A stretch of DNA of 64,000 nt, taken from positions 536,538-600,537 of the forward strand of contig NW_006920875.1 in assembly GCF_000417875.1 (NCBI RefSeq). The letters are read 5' to 3'. This DNA comes from Pseudozyma flocculosa PF-1. Its lineage: Eukaryota; Basidiomycota; Ustilaginomycetes; Ustilaginales; Ustilaginaceae. This document shows positions 31,399-42,953 of this stretch, one piece after another. A model generated the notes under the pieces. It did not search any database, was not told the DNA's origin, and saw only the letters and a program-made list of their open reading frames with translations. A program made the position numbers and the translations under genes. Numbering within the stretch: position 1 is the first letter of the stretch; every line of letters begins with the position of its first letter.

Positions 31399-34300
31399 AT
31401 GGCCAGAGACTTCCGACCCAAGGACAAGAAGGCAAAGGCGCCCGCTGCTGCCGCTCCGCGACCCGCATCCACCAAGCCAGAGAGCCACCCCAGTGCGACC
31501 CAGGCAGATACCAACAGTCCTGCGGCGACATCGTCGCAGACCAAGACTGCGCTCAAGAAGCAGAAGAAGCAGCAAAAGGTCCAGTCCGGAGGTTACGACT
31601 CAGAGGAGAGCGTTGACGATGAGACGCTCCTGAGAGAGATCCAGGGCTTTGGGGGGTCGGCCGAGGACCTCGAACTCGTAAAGAAGGCCAGCAAGGGCAA
31701 GGGCAAAGGCGATGAGGACCTCGATGCTGTAAGTCTACCAAACGGCGCCGAGGCGGCAATGTGACCGTAGTCGAGGACCAGGCTCGGCTGCTCGAGGCCC
31801 ACCGGGTGCTGACACGTCACGCTTCGGCGCTTAATCCTCCCCGCTCTATAGGCTGGAATCTCGTCTGAAGTTGCCTCCTTCCTCAAGCAGCTCCAGTCGG
31901 ATCCGTCCGCACCCGAGCCGAAGGTCAAGGCCAAGGCTGCTGCCGCCGCCGCCACGCCCAATGGCGCCGCCAAAGCAAAGGAGACTAAGCAGAAGCAGGA
32001 CAAAAAGCAGCAGAACATCGCCTCTACCGACGTTGCAGCTGGAATCGAGGCTGCCAAGAAGCGCGACGCGGCAGTCTCGAAGGAAAGGCCTCAAAACAAG
32101 AAGAAGGCCGAGCAGAGGCAGCCAGAATTGGCACCGCAGCCGTCTGGACCAAGCTTGGACGAGCCGAAGCAAAATGGTTTCAAGGGCAAGCGCATGACGT
32201 TCGACGACGACGGCGTCGCCCAGGCTGCGTCAGCTGCGAAGGCGAGCGGCAGTACTTCGCTGCGACTGGAGCCAGCGCCGCAATGGTACAAGGCCATTTT
32301 GCCGACCCTTCCATCGACCTCGGCCACGGAGACCAAAAAGAGCTCTGCCGAGCCGTTGACAAACGAGAGGATCGCCGAACTCCTCGAGCTCGGCACGCAG
32401 CTGATGAACGAGGAGAACCGCGCCTACGAGGAGATCACCGGCTCCGAGACCGCACTGTCGAGTGCTGGCGGCAGCCTTGGCACCCTCTCGGCCTCTGATG
32501 CTCGCTTCGTTCGCACCCTGCTGTCGTCCGAAGGTGGCGGCACGCTGTCGGACCGCATCTCGGCGCTGACGCTGCTGGTGCAGAGCAGTCCGGTGCACAA
32601 CGTGCGGGCGATGGACTCGATGCTCAACATGGCGCGCAAGAAGAGCAGAGAGGAGGCGGGCAAGACCACGCGTGCGCTGGCTGACTGGCTCGCCGGCGGC
32701 GGCGGTCTGAGCGATCGCAAGCTTTTCTACTTCCGCGACCAGCCGCAACTCGCAGCCGCGTCCAAGTCGCTCAGCTCCCCCGACGCAGCGGCCCAGCAGG
32801 CGGCGCGGGCACATCTGCTGCTGTGGGCGTTCGAGGACTACCTCAAGAAGTACTACTTTACCTTCTTGCAGATCCTCGAGGTGCAGTCGCAGGATCCCAT
32901 CGCGTTCGTGCGCAAGCAGGCGGTGACGCAGATCTTTGTGCTGCTGAGGGACAAGCCGGAGCAGGAGCAGAATCTTTTGCGCCTGCTGGTCAACAAGCTC
33001 GGAGACTCGGAACGGAGCGTGGCGTCCAAGACGAGCAACCATCTGCTCGAGCTGCTCGCCGCCCACCCGGCCATGAAGTTGATCGTCGTCCGCGAGGTGG
33101 CCAACCTGGTCCTCAAGCCGTCCGCCTCCTACACGGACAAGGATGGCAACGTCACGCACAGCCACAATGCCCATGCCCGCTACTATGGCGTCCTCACGCT
33201 CAACCAGACGGTCCTTACCGTGCGCGACGTGGAGACGGCCAACCAGTTGATCCTTCTCTACTTTGACCTCTTTGAAGGCGTATTGCGAGAGTCGGAGGCG
33301 GCCTCTGGAGGCAGGGAAGAGCAACGACCGGCCGAGGGAGAAGAAGGCGAGGAGCCCAAGAAGAAGGACAAGGGCCGATGGCGCGACGGCAAGAAGGGCC
33401 AGGGCAAAGGCAAGCCGAAGGGCAAGGGCAGGGGCAAGGGCAAGGGCAAGGCCGCCGTCACGGAGCCGAAGGCTGTGGTCGACGCCGACGCCAAGATGAT
33501 GGCCGCCATCCTCGCCGGTGTTCGTCGAGCCTTTCCCTTTGCCAAGGTGGACGCCGAGGTGTTTGAGAAGCACATCGCCACCCTCTTCCGCATCACCCAC
33601 TCGGGCACCTTCAACATCTGCATCCAAGCCCTGCAGCTCATCTTCCAGCTCACCATCAGCAACCCTTCGCCGGACTCGGGCGTCTCGCTCAGCACCACGG
33701 CCATCACCGACCGCTTCTACCGCGTCCTGTACGACAGCCTCTTCGACCCGCGCCTCGAGACGTCGAGCAAGCAAGCCATGTACCTCAACCTCCTCTTCCA
33801 GGCGCTCAAGGCCGACCAGGAGCTGGACCGCACGAAGGCTTTCGTCAAGAGGATCTGCCAGGTCGTCTCGCAGCATCAACCGCCTTTCATCTGCGGCTGC
33901 CTCTTCCTGCTCGGTCGCCTGTTCCAGCGCCAGCCGGGTCTCCGCACCATGCTCAACGATCCCGAAGACGACGACGAGGAGAACTTCAGGGATGTGGCGG
34001 ACAGCGACGAGGAGGTCGCGGACGAGGGCGCGCGAGGAGCCAGCGGCAAGGCCGGCGGGTCAGCTGCCAAGCAGGCGGCTTCCAAGGGCTATGCGGGGCG
34101 CAAGCGCGACCCGCGCTTCGCCAACGCGGGCGTCTCCTGCCTGTGGGACGTTGTGCCGCTGCTGCACCACTTCCACCCGTCAGTGGCGCTGCACGCCTCG
34201 CAGCTTCTTCAATCGCAGACGATCACCTCGACCGCCGACCTGAGCCTCAACACGCTTTCCCACTTCCTGGACCGCTTCGTCTACCGCAACCCCAAAACCA

Positions 34301-35229
34301 AGGCGGCCAGCCGCGGAGTCAGCATCATGCAGCCGGCCGCCGGGACGGCCCAGACGGGTCAGGCCGTCACCCGGTCCCGCGACCACGGCATGGACGAGGA
34401 GAGCTACGTCAACGACGCCAAGTTCTGGAACAGGAGCGCCGAGGCTGTACCCGTCGACCAGCTCTTCTTCCACCAGTTCTTCAATCTCAAGTCAAAGAAG
34501 CCCGACGCCGCATCCCGCAGGGCTGGCTTCGACGACGACGACGAGGACAACGTTGCTCTGTCCGATCTCGACGAGGAGACTGCAGGACGCAAGAAGAAGA
34601 CGAGCAAGAAGGAAGACGCGGGCGCCAACCTCGAGGAAGGACTGCCCTCTTCCGATGACGAGAGCGATCCGGAGGAGAGGGAGATCTGGAAGGCCATGAA
34701 GGCTTCTATGCCGGGCAAGCAGGACCTGGCGGGCCTGGATGACAGCGATGTCGGCGGCGACGCCGATGACGACGGCGAAGACGATGATGACGACGACGAC
34801 GACGACGAGTTCGACTATGCCGACAGCGAAGCCGAGCGCGAGATCAAGGGACTCGTCGAGGCAGCTTCGGATGCAGGTTCCGGATCCGACTCCGACGATG
34901 GTCCGCAAGTGCTCGAGGGCATGGAGTTCTCCGACTCGGACGAAGGCGAGGGTGCCGCCGCGGCAGGCGATGTCAGCGACGGCGAAGACGTCTTCGAAGA
35001 GGACGAAGACGACCTCATTCCGTTTGCCGAGTTCGAAGGCTCGGACGACGACGACGAGGAGGATGAGGATGAGGCGGCCGGAAGGCGGTCCGCAAAAGGC
35101 GGCAAGAAGCGTGGCGCCGATGGCGAGACGTCGAGCTCGAGGCGGAAGAAGAGGAAGGCGCTGCCCATGTTCGCCAGCGCCGAGGACTACGCGCACATGC
35201 TCGACTCGGACGACGAGGGCCGGCCCTAG
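31399..35229 (+). CDS. MAK21: Ribosome assembly factor Noc1/Mak21 (CBF/Mak21 family)
   Basis: Nucleolar factor needed for early assembly and export of pre-60S particles, working in yeast as a Noc1-Noc2 heterodimer; CEBPZ is the human counterpart. Two exons, 31399..31728 and 31852..35229, 1235 residues; the 123-nt intron is phase 0. The N-terminus (MARDFRPKDKKAKAPAAAAP) is Lys-rich. PQWYKAILP near residue 252 starts the conserved helical region (LFYFRDQPQLAAASKSL, YLKKYYFTFLQILE, DPIAFVRKQAVTQIF). The CBF domain follows (HSGTFNICIQALQLIFQLT, FYRVLYDSLFDPRLETSSKQ, FICGCLFLLGRLFQRQPG, NAGVSCLWDVVPLLHHFHPS, LNTLSHFLDRFVYRNPKTK). A Lys/Gly-rich insert (near residues 510-545) and a strongly Asp/Glu-rich tail with basic patches (RRKKRKALP) match the family. 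Length fits. It lies about 750 bases downstream of uL14. Confidence 0.95.
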
Positions 35230-35677
35230 GTCAGGCGGCGACGACGTTTCCTGTTTGTTGTATGACCCCGCGACCCCGCGTCTTGTCTTGCCCTTTGCAA
35301 CTGTTCGTGTGCTCCATCTCCTCTCGCTTGCGGACCGACGCCAGCCGAAAGCAGCCGCGTGCCTTGCTCACCGAATCACCTTCTTGACTGCTGCCACCGG
35401 TACCGTATGTAGGCGTGCCACCGGTCTGCACGGCTCGCAACAGAGTTGGTCTACCGACGCCGTCGGTAGACCATTGTCGGCCCACAATCTTAATGCCAAG
35501 ATGAATTCGCCCTGCCAGACTACTGTCGACCGCCGGTGGCACGGACGCGCCGTTACAGCCGCCACGTCCAGATAAAAGGGCGCCCGGTCGGCAATACCCT
35601 AGCGGGCTTCTTTTATCTCCCCTTGCCACCATTCCGCTGCAGAGCAAAGTACCACGACAGCCTCATCGACGATCACG
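35230..35677. other. Intergenic region with a strong hairpin
   Basis: Noc1 3' UTR plus pyroglutamyl peptidase promoter. It contains a perfect inverted repeat at 35447-35473 and two copies of GCCACCGGT at about 35394-35402 and 35417-35425. Confidence 0.6.
35447..35473. repeat. Perfect 12-bp inverted repeat, 3-nt spacer
   Basis: Arms TGGTCTACCGAC and GTCGGTAGACCA flank GCC. It lies 218 bases after the Noc1 stop and 205 bases before the peptidase start. It could be a 3' end hairpin, a dimeric protein-binding site or the remnant of a small mobile element. Confidence 0.9.
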
Positions 35678-36861
35678 ATGGCACCCACGCCGGCAAAGGA
35701 AATCAAGGTGCTCGTCACTGGATACGGGGTAAGCTTGCATCCCCTTTGCCTGCCGTAGAAGGGCGGAAGCCGTCTGGGGTCAGGAAGACTGACTCTGACA
35801 GGCTCGTTCTCCTGCCGCGTCTCCCTGTTCCCGTCATACGCAGCCGTTCCGGTCGGTGGTCAACAACCCATCCTGGCTAGCCGTCAAGCCCCTGCACAAT
35901 CGACGTCTCGACCTATCTCAGCCTCCTTCATCGCCGTCCGGACTGGCGACTGCAACGCCTCGCCAAAGCTCGACATCGAACGTGGGTGAGCCTCAGCAGG
36001 CGCAGGCGCAGGCGCATATCCAATGCATTCAGCTTCCGGTCCACTATGGACATGTCCTCGACACGCTACCCCGACTCCACGGTGCCTCTGCGCCTTACTC
36101 GCCCGATGCCAAGCTCTGGTTCGACGCACGCTGCGATTCTGCTTCGGGTCTCGCGGGCGAAGAGGGCAAGCCTTACCCCGAGGGCTATGCCATCGAGCCG
36201 CCCCAGGGCCAAGGCGAGGCCTGGGATGTCATCCTCCACGTGGGCGTGGGCGCTCGAGGTGGGTTGGAGTGCGAGAGTCTGGCCCACAAGACGGGCTACC
36301 ACCTCCCCGACGCTGGCGACTGTCTTCCGCCGCTCGTGGACGGTGTCGCCGGCCGCGCAGAGGACGTTGCGCCTCAGGAGACCGAAAAGGCCATCTCTTC
36401 CTCGCTTTCGGCAAGGGACGGCAAGGTCAGAGGGTTCGGACGGGGTTACGAGCAGTTCGACGAGGTGCAAAAGACTCCGGTCGACGTCGACGGCCTCGTG
36501 GCATGGCTCAAGCAGCAGGGCTTTGAAGTGAGTGTGGGCGTGGTGGAGCCCTGCCAGCAGAGCAGCGTCACCTGCCTTGACGATCAACGCTGACCTCCCA
36601 TCGCTTCCGACTCTGGCCCTGCCTGTCCTACGTCTGGACCAGGATGTGAAGCCGTCGACGGATGCCGGCCTGTACCTGTGCGAATTCATCCTGTACGCCT
36701 CGCTGTGCGAGGCGGAGCGGGCGGCGGCATCGAGCGGGAGGAAGAAGACGGATGTCATGTTCCTCCACGTCCCGCCGGTGGGCGAGAGGCTCGACACGGC
36801 GACCTGTACCGCTCTGATTGAGCGCGTCGCCTGGTTCTGCGCCCACAAGCGGGCGCTTTGA
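35678..36861 (+). CDS. Pyroglutamyl-peptidase I (peptidase C15)
   Basis: Cytosolic cysteine peptidase that removes N-terminal pyroglutamate from peptides. Three exons, 35678..35728, 35844..36527 and 36643..36861, 317 residues, all joins in phase 0. Exon 1 plus exon 2 rebuild the family's opening IKVLVTGYG|PFRSVVNNPSW. DVILHVGVGARGGLECESLA holds the region of the catalytic Glu. Exon 3 carries DAGLYLCEFILYASL with the predicted nucleophile Cys258 and VMFLHVPP with His287. It is longer than bacterial enzymes (about 215 residues) because of a Gln/Ala/Ser-rich insertion after the first strand and a loop around residues 185-215; such insertions occur in fungal homologues. All three catalytic elements are present. 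Introns are 115 nt each. Confidence 0.9.
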
Positions 36862-39324
36862 ACGGACGTTGACCTTGTCATTCGCGGCTGTCGACGAGTT
36901 ACGAGGAAGGGAGAGGATTCGACATGCCACCACCCGACACTCTTGAGCAATCTGTGTGAGGCCCAGCGGGGGCGAGGCGGCCCATTGCCCGGCCCGAGCG
37001 CAATGTGAGCCAGGCAGGGTTCACCCGCCCCTTTGACAAAAGTCGCCGAGATCCGGCCCCTGCGGAGGCGGCAGCGGGTTGGCGGCAGCCCGCGGGCGGT
37101 TTTGATGGCCTGGCCACGCGATGATGCTGTGTCCATCGGCCTGGCCTGGATCACGACCATGGCGTCTCTCAGAGAGGCAGGCAGACGAGATGTACGGCCC
37201 CGGACGCAACTCTGGACCATTGCACACGATCCTTGTTCTGTGTGTGTGCGTATGTGTATCGACTGAGCGAGGGGCTAGAAAGGGGCCCACCTTGCTTGTT
37301 GTCGACGGCGGCGTTGGAGTGCGACCCAGGCCAACCAAGAGGCCTGCCTGTAGGCACCGACCAGCTCTCTTCTTGGCGGGTGCTTGGAAACGGCCAGGGG
37401 GCCTGGCGGGGACCCCTAGCCTGGTCGTTGGGACCGATCGCTTGGCCCTGCTCCGTTGCGATGGCTTTCGACCCCGCTTTTGTGTAGGGCCCCCCACCTT
37501 GCCCCACGTCTCATGTGGAGCAGCCCAAAAGCACGCAAGGTGGGTAAAGGTGCAGGGTCACAGGCAGGCAGCCCGGCCAGCTCAGCAGCAAGCAAGCAAG
37601 CATGGCAAAGAGAGGCAGACGCTCAGGCGTTCGGACGCTGCCTGCTCACCCACCCACCCCGCAATGCCAGCTATGTAATCCGAAGCAGCCGAGTCGCGGC
37701 AACCATCTCGATGTGCACCGTACACGTTCACATCATTACCCCCCTGCCCACGACTTTGTGAGGGACGGCGAAAGCATTCTGGTGGGGCGGCACCACAGCC
37801 TCCAGGGCGAGCGAAGGGGACAGATCGGGGAGGCTGGCCGATCGGACTTTGGCGCAGCGCGAGCCAAAGAGGCAGGCAGGCAGGGCGGGTGGTCCAGAGG
37901 CCGGGCCAGGCCAAGGGCGCGTCGGCCCGCTCCTCTGCTGCCGAGGTGAGGCCTGGGGCTGGCTGGGACTGAGGCTGCGAGGGGCCTGACTGTACGTAGG
38001 CTCCCGCTTGGCCTAGCCACGCCGGCCGCCGTCGCCGCTTAAACAGCCAGGCTACGGGCGTGGCCAGGCCAGGCCAGGCCAGGCGGAGCCCTTTGCTCGC
38101 CGCGCCAGGCCGGCCAGCCTGTGGCCTGACCCGGCCTCGGCCCCTCCGCGCTTGAAAGCAGCAAGCAAGCAGCCTGCCTCTGGCCTGCCTGCCTTTGGGC
38201 CGCGCGCCGCACGGCTTCTCTCTGCTTGACGTCGTCGTCACGCTCTGGCGTCTGCCGCATCCTGCCTACATCCGGATCCTCTCTGTCGTCGCTCCCTCTC
38301 CGCGCCTCAATCAACCAACCCCATCCCGCCAATCGACCACCGCCATTCGACCACCACCAACCAACCAACCAACCAACTTACCAACCAGCCAACCAGCCAA
38401 TCAACCCAACCATCCCCTCGCTCGTCTTTCGCCTTCAACCAACACCCTCTTGAGCCTGGCTGGCACACCGCGGCCAAGGTCCTTCCTTTCCTTTGGTACC
38501 CGCGCCACCCCATCCGCCACCGCACTTTTGCGCCGGTCGCCTTTTCCCGTCGACTACCGACTCGTCGCCACCCGCTCGCAGCCCGATAGACGGCCACGGC
38601 CGCATCCTTGCCCACGGCCCCCAAAGCAACGTGGCATCCGTCCGCAACAACGATCACCATCCCTGACCAGGCGGGCCCTCTTTGACGCGCACATCTCTGC
38701 CGCCCGCTGGCTGCACCACTCGTCTCCAGCAGCCGTGCCCCCCGCTAGCGCCACGTTCCCCGAGTCCAGACACATCCAGCTAGCCACTCGTACGCAGATC
38801 CCGCTTAGTCCGCCAAAGATCGCAGCTCCACGACACCGACACCGCTCAGCGCCCGCGTCGATTGAACGCCGCATCGCTTCTTGACACGACGCGCCACATC
38901 CCTCCGGCTGATCTGTGGGCTTGCGACACATCGAGGCGACACCCGCATCTGGTCACCTGTCGCCCGCTCGCCTCCTTGTGATTCCTACCGCGCTTGGATC
39001 GAGCCTCCATCCCTTCACCAGTCGGATCTCAACCGGCTTTCGAAAGACCGCTGCAGCCAGGAAAGCCCTTCTTCGGCGCGCCGTTCCATTTTGCACCAAC
39101 CTTGAGCCTATCCGGCTGCGCCGAAGCTCCCTAAATCCTCATTTCGCCGGACCTCGACTGGCGGGTCTCGATCGAGCACCGCCACGCCCCATCGGAACGC
39201 ATCCGATCCTTTGCTCCGCAAACCCCCCTCTGCCCCGCCTTCTTCCACCCGCGCGCGCGCGCCGGCAAAGATTTTGTCACTTTCGCAACCAGCGGCGATC
39301 TCTGGCACAGGGGGTGCTAGAGCT
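36862..39324. other. 2.5-kb intergenic region, promoter/5' UTR of the forkhead-like gene
   Basis: No gene recognised. The middle (about 37.5-38.2 kb) is crowded with AGGC, AAGC and GGCCA words, including four GGCCA units in tandem near 38069-38085. From 38.2 kb on, the plus strand is C/T-rich with CAAC/CCAA repeats at about 38356-38410, which looks like a long 5' leader. Open frames here lack protein character. Confidence 0.5.
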
Positions 39325-41295
39325 ATGGACATGAACACCACCATGTCCTTTCCTGGGTCCGGGGCCAACAGCCCGGCTCTGGGCTCCAATCGACCACCGC
39401 ACATGTCGCAGCCCAATGCCGGCCAGTCGATGACGGCGCCCGGGTCTCCTTCGGGCGCGTATACAGCCTCGGCCTTGGCATACGCCAACGCGCAGCTCTC
39501 TCAGTTCGCCGCCACAGGGGGCGCCGCCGCCCTTCCCGCCCATCTCAACCCGCACGCGCTCAGCTCCGCCCTCTCCGAGTACTCGATGAGCATGCCCAAC
39601 AGTGCCGCATCCTCGCCCGGAGCCACGCCTCGACGGCTACCCGGGACGGGCACCTCGACGCCCGGCGGAAACTCGCGCGTCGCCGCCAGCGCCATCACGG
39701 GCAAGCGCCTCAACTGGAGCGAGATGATCTGCCAGACCATCGCCGAGAGCGAGAGCGGCCGACTGGTCATCCAGGATCTCTTCGAGGGCATGTGCGCCAA
39801 GTTTCCAGAGATCCGCGAGTGGGCCTTTGGCAAGGACTGGGAGGCTCGCGTCAAGAACCGCATCAAGTCGACTCTCTCGATCAAGGGCAACCTCTTCATA
39901 AAGGTGCCGAGGCCCAGCAGCGCGGCGGGCAAGGGTAGCTGGTGGACGCTGAGCGCCGAGGCCCAGGAGGCATGGAAGACGGGGCGCGTCGCAAACGTCG
40001 TCAAGAACAACAACAGCCACAGCCGCGCCGCAAGCGCCGGTCCTAGCAGCATCCACGGATCGCCCGTACGGACCGTCAGCGCCAAGTTCGGCGGCTCTGC
40101 GGCTGGCCATACGCCCAACCCGCCCTACATGATCCAGAACTCTCACACGCACCAGAATCACAGCCACCGCACGTCGCCGCTTGGCCTTGGGCTTAACTCG
40201 ACGCCGTCCGGGCATCTCAAGAACTCGTATGGCAACTTCGGATTCGGCGAGGGACTAGTCTACGGCAGCAACCAAGGCATCGGCTCCGATCCTACGGGCG
40301 CCAACAGCGGTGGTGGCAATTTCAACAACGGCAATGGTGTCGGCAACGTCTCGTCAGATGCGCCGCAGATGCCCATGGCACAACCATCGCAGGGCGGTAT
40401 GTTGGGCACGGCTGGCACCGGCAACGACACCCAACCCAATCTCCAGCTCAAGCAGGAAGGCGGCGGGGGCCAAAATGTCGGCGCAGACATGATGTCTGGC
40501 GCACCCTCTCAGCTGCCCGCCATGTCTGGAGCCGATTTCTCCGGGCTGGGCTTTTTCAGTGCCGAGCAGCCCCTTGGCGCGGCCCAGAGTGTTGCACACC
40601 TCGGCGGGCCCCAGTCGATGCCCTTCCCCGCATCGAGTTCGAATCAGCAATCTGGCATGGGCGACTTTGGCCCACTCGACAGTGCCGACTATTCGGCCCT
40701 CTTTGAAGGGTTCGCCGGATTGGTCAGCAGCAACGGCGGCGACCTCGGGCTCGGCGGCCAGCAGGGCATGGGCATGGGATCGCCCTTCGACTTCCAAAAC
40801 GCGCCTCATCCCTTTGGCGGCAGCATCCCGGGCGCATACACGCTGCTGCAGAACCAGTCGAGCAACAACAGCGGCAGCGCCACCGGGGGAGGCAATGGCA
40901 GCACCAGCAGCCTTGGCCAGTTTGCGGGCTTCGGTGCCGGGTCGCCCTATGGGTCCTTTGGGGGCACGCCAATGCCAGGGCAACCAGGCGGCGGCTCGGG
41001 GGCGTCAGGCAGCGGCACGAGCGGACAGACGCCATCTGCGCCGAGCGATTTCGGCACGACGACGTCCAGCAGCCCCTTTACGAGCGGTGGCGGCGGCGGC
41101 ATCGAGATGCCCAGCCCGGCCGATTCGACGTGGTTCAGCTACACACCACTAGTGGAGCCTACCAACCAGGCGCCCGGCCAGAACACGTCGGCGCTCGGCC
41201 AGCTCGGCGGCGAAGGCAGCAAGAAGCGACGGGCGTCCGAGGGGTTGAAGGACATCGGCGAGCTCCAGCTGCCGCCAGCCGAGGCCGGCTCCTGA
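39325..41295 (+). CDS. Divergent forkhead/winged-helix protein, Gly/Ser-rich
   Basis: Probable DNA-binding regulator. Single exon, 656 residues from the ATG at 39325 (MDMNTTMSFPG); an in-frame ATG at 39211 would add 38. A winged-helix domain lies at about residues 127-220: KRLNWSEMICQTIAES, GRLVIQDLFEGMCAKFPEIR, DWEARVKNRIKSTLSIKG, NLFIKVPRP, GKGSWWTLSAEA. The pattern of helix 2, recognition helix and wing (xKVPRP...GKGSWWTL) is forkhead-like. However, the usual NSIRHNLSLN recognition helix reads NRIKSTLSIKG, so DNA specificity may differ. The rest is Gly/Ser/Asn/Gln-rich and disordered, typical of activation regions. Near the end come SSKKRRAS-type basic residues (GSKKRRASEGLKDI), a possible nuclear localisation signal. 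Confidence 0.72.
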   Translation: MDMNTTMSFPGSGANSPALGSNRPPHMSQPNAGQSMTAPGSPSGAYTASALAYANAQLSQFAATGGAAALPAHLNPHALSSALSEYSMSMPNSAASSPGATPRRLPGTGTSTPGGNSRVAASAITGKRLNWSEMICQTIAESESGRLVIQDLFEGMCAKFPEIREWAFGKDWEARVKNRIKSTLSIKGNLFIKVPRPSSAAGKGSWWTLSAEAQEAWKTGRVANVVKNNNSHSRAASAGPSSIHGSPVRTVSAKFGGSAAGHTPNPPYMIQNSHTHQNHSHRTSPLGLGLNSTPSGHLKNSYGNFGFGEGLVYGSNQGIGSDPTGANSGGGNFNNGNGVGNVSSDAPQMPMAQPSQGGMLGTAGTGNDTQPNLQLKQEGGGGQNVGADMMSGAPSQLPAMSGADFSGLGFFSAEQPLGAAQSVAHLGGPQSMPFPASSSNQQSGMGDFGPLDSADYSALFEGFAGLVSSNGGDLGLGGQQGMGMGSPFDFQNAPHPFGGSIPGAYTLLQNQSSNNSGSATGGGNGSTSSLGQFAGFGAGSPYGSFGGTPMPGQPGGGSGASGSGTSGQTPSAPSDFGTTTSSSPFTSGGGGGIEMPSPADSTWFSYTPLVEPTNQAPGQNTSALGQLGGEGSKKRRASEGLKDIGELQLPPAEAGS

Positions 41296-41955
41296 TCATG
41301 CCCCGGCTCTCTGCTTTCCCACCCCGTCGCCGCTCAACCGCGTTCCTGCCTTCCTGCCCGCCCGATTCCGTCAGCCCTCTCTGCCTTCTTGCCTCCACTG
41401 CTCGCCACCGTCACCCGCATCGCCCTTCACCAAAGTCACATCGACCTGTACTTCTTAGATACCATTTGCCGTTCGCCCTGACCCCTTTCCCCCTCTTCCA
41501 TCCGCCATACCTTTTCCTTTTGGCTCTACCTCGCTCGCGGCCGCCATTGGCCGCCTCTCTCGCCGTCGCCGTCGTCGGTGTCCCTCACCTTCACCTTCAC
41601 CATCATGGTCATCGATTCGCGACAACAGCAACGACCTCAACGGCGACACTGTCATCGAACCATCGACGGCATGCCCTCTCTCCCCGCTTTTGGTTTTCTT
41701 CTCTTCTCTTCTCGTATCCCACTCTCTTCTGCCCCCTTGCCCACCCCGCGTTCCGTCTCGTCATACTCGCTCGCTCGCGCTTCACAACTGTACTCTCAAC
41801 GTCGCCCGACGAAGCAAGGAAGAGCACCACGCTAACCCACCCCATCTTGGATGCGCGTACTGCCTCTGTGATGAGCGTGCGTCGAGAGGGAGAGGCTAGA
41901 TAGATGCCTGCGTGCGTGCATGGTTGCCCGTGGGTCTGCCTGCCTGCCCGTGGGT

Positions 41956-42046
<91 letters not shown>

Positions 42047-42953
42047 ATCGCCGATCGCTCGAGGGGCCTTGAAGCCTGGAGCGGCTCGGAGACAGCGGCT
42101 GCTTCGGGCCAGCGACGATGATATCGAACAGACGCGTTCAAAAAGAACGCCAGGCACAAAGGGTCGTCAAGGTCATGCGATGCGCTCGGGTCGAGAGGAT
42201 CAACGTGAGGTGGGCAGGGTAACGCGGGGGATAAGATAAGAAGGCTTGGAGGGGAAACGGATGGGGACAGAGAGCGAGAGAGGGAGGAGGAGTAGGGAAC
42301 GACGGCACGGTTTTCGATGGGTCGGGAAAGACGCGAGGGGAAGCCGGGTATTACGAGAAGGACAAAAAGGTTTGACCACCAACGCGAGAAGGTGAGATAG
42401 AGAGCCAACAAGGGCTCCCGAGAACCGTGCCTGGTTCAGGGCGCCGCGCTGCCTCCAGACCGTCAAGGCGATCCGACACCGACACGAGGTGAGGCGCGTG
42501 TCGGCCGTGGTGGAGCCTGACGTGTGGCCTAGACGACGAAAGCGAGGGCAGGAGGGATATATGCGACGTGGAAGGTGAGAGGGTGGGGCTGACTGGCCAG
42601 GGCTGTGCCGGCGCGTGCAAAGCGATGCGGCTTTCGCGCGCTTTGACGGCACGGGCGCAGACCTAGTCATCTCTATGGACTGGCGAAATCGGAGAAGGCG
42701 ATGCCGGCTGACCGAAGGGGGGCAGCGACAAGAATGGGGTATTCTTTGAGCCGTATATGGTTGCGCGCATGTCGGCGGCGAGGTGGAATAGCGGTGGTGC
42801 CAAAGGCGCGGGGAATATTATGCGAGGTTGCTGGCTGCTGGATGACCGTGAAGGAATCGTCGTGAAAAGCTGCTGGGTTGTCGTCGTTAGGATGCAATCG
42901 GATCGCGATCGGGATCGAAGAGTCGAGTCGACAGGTCGGACCTCGGTCTCCGC
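41296..42953. other. Convergent intergenic region with a (TGCC)22 array
   Basis: Between the ends of the forkhead-like and Ala/Glu-rich genes. The first 500 bases are C/T-rich (3' UTR). A tetranucleotide array sits at 41957-42044. Frames crossing the array (Cys-Leu-Pro-Ala or Arg-Gln-Ala-Gly repeats) are artefacts. Nothing else recognised. Confidence 0.55.
41957..42044. repeat. (TGCC)22 tetranucleotide microsatellite
   Basis: Twenty-two uninterrupted TGCC units, preceded by two copies of the 16-mer TGCCCGTGGGTCTGCC. It lies about 660 bases past the forkhead-like stop codon. Confidence 0.95.

Noticed and set aside
32230..33879. 549-residue minus-strand frame opposite Noc1
   Set aside because: Antisense shadow of a strongly GC3-biased gene; composition is Leu/Val/Arg/Glu-rich repeats and no motif is present.
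38195..38884. 229-residue open frame upstream of the forkhead-like gene
   Set aside because: Pro/Thr/Arg/His-rich translation of a C/T-rich leader with CAAC repeats; no motif and no plausible splice into the downstream gene.
41609..42411. Frames with Arg-Gln-Ala-Gly or Cys-Leu-Pro-Ala repeats
   Set aside because: Artefact of the (TGCC)22 array, open in several frames on both strands; no protein-like flanks.
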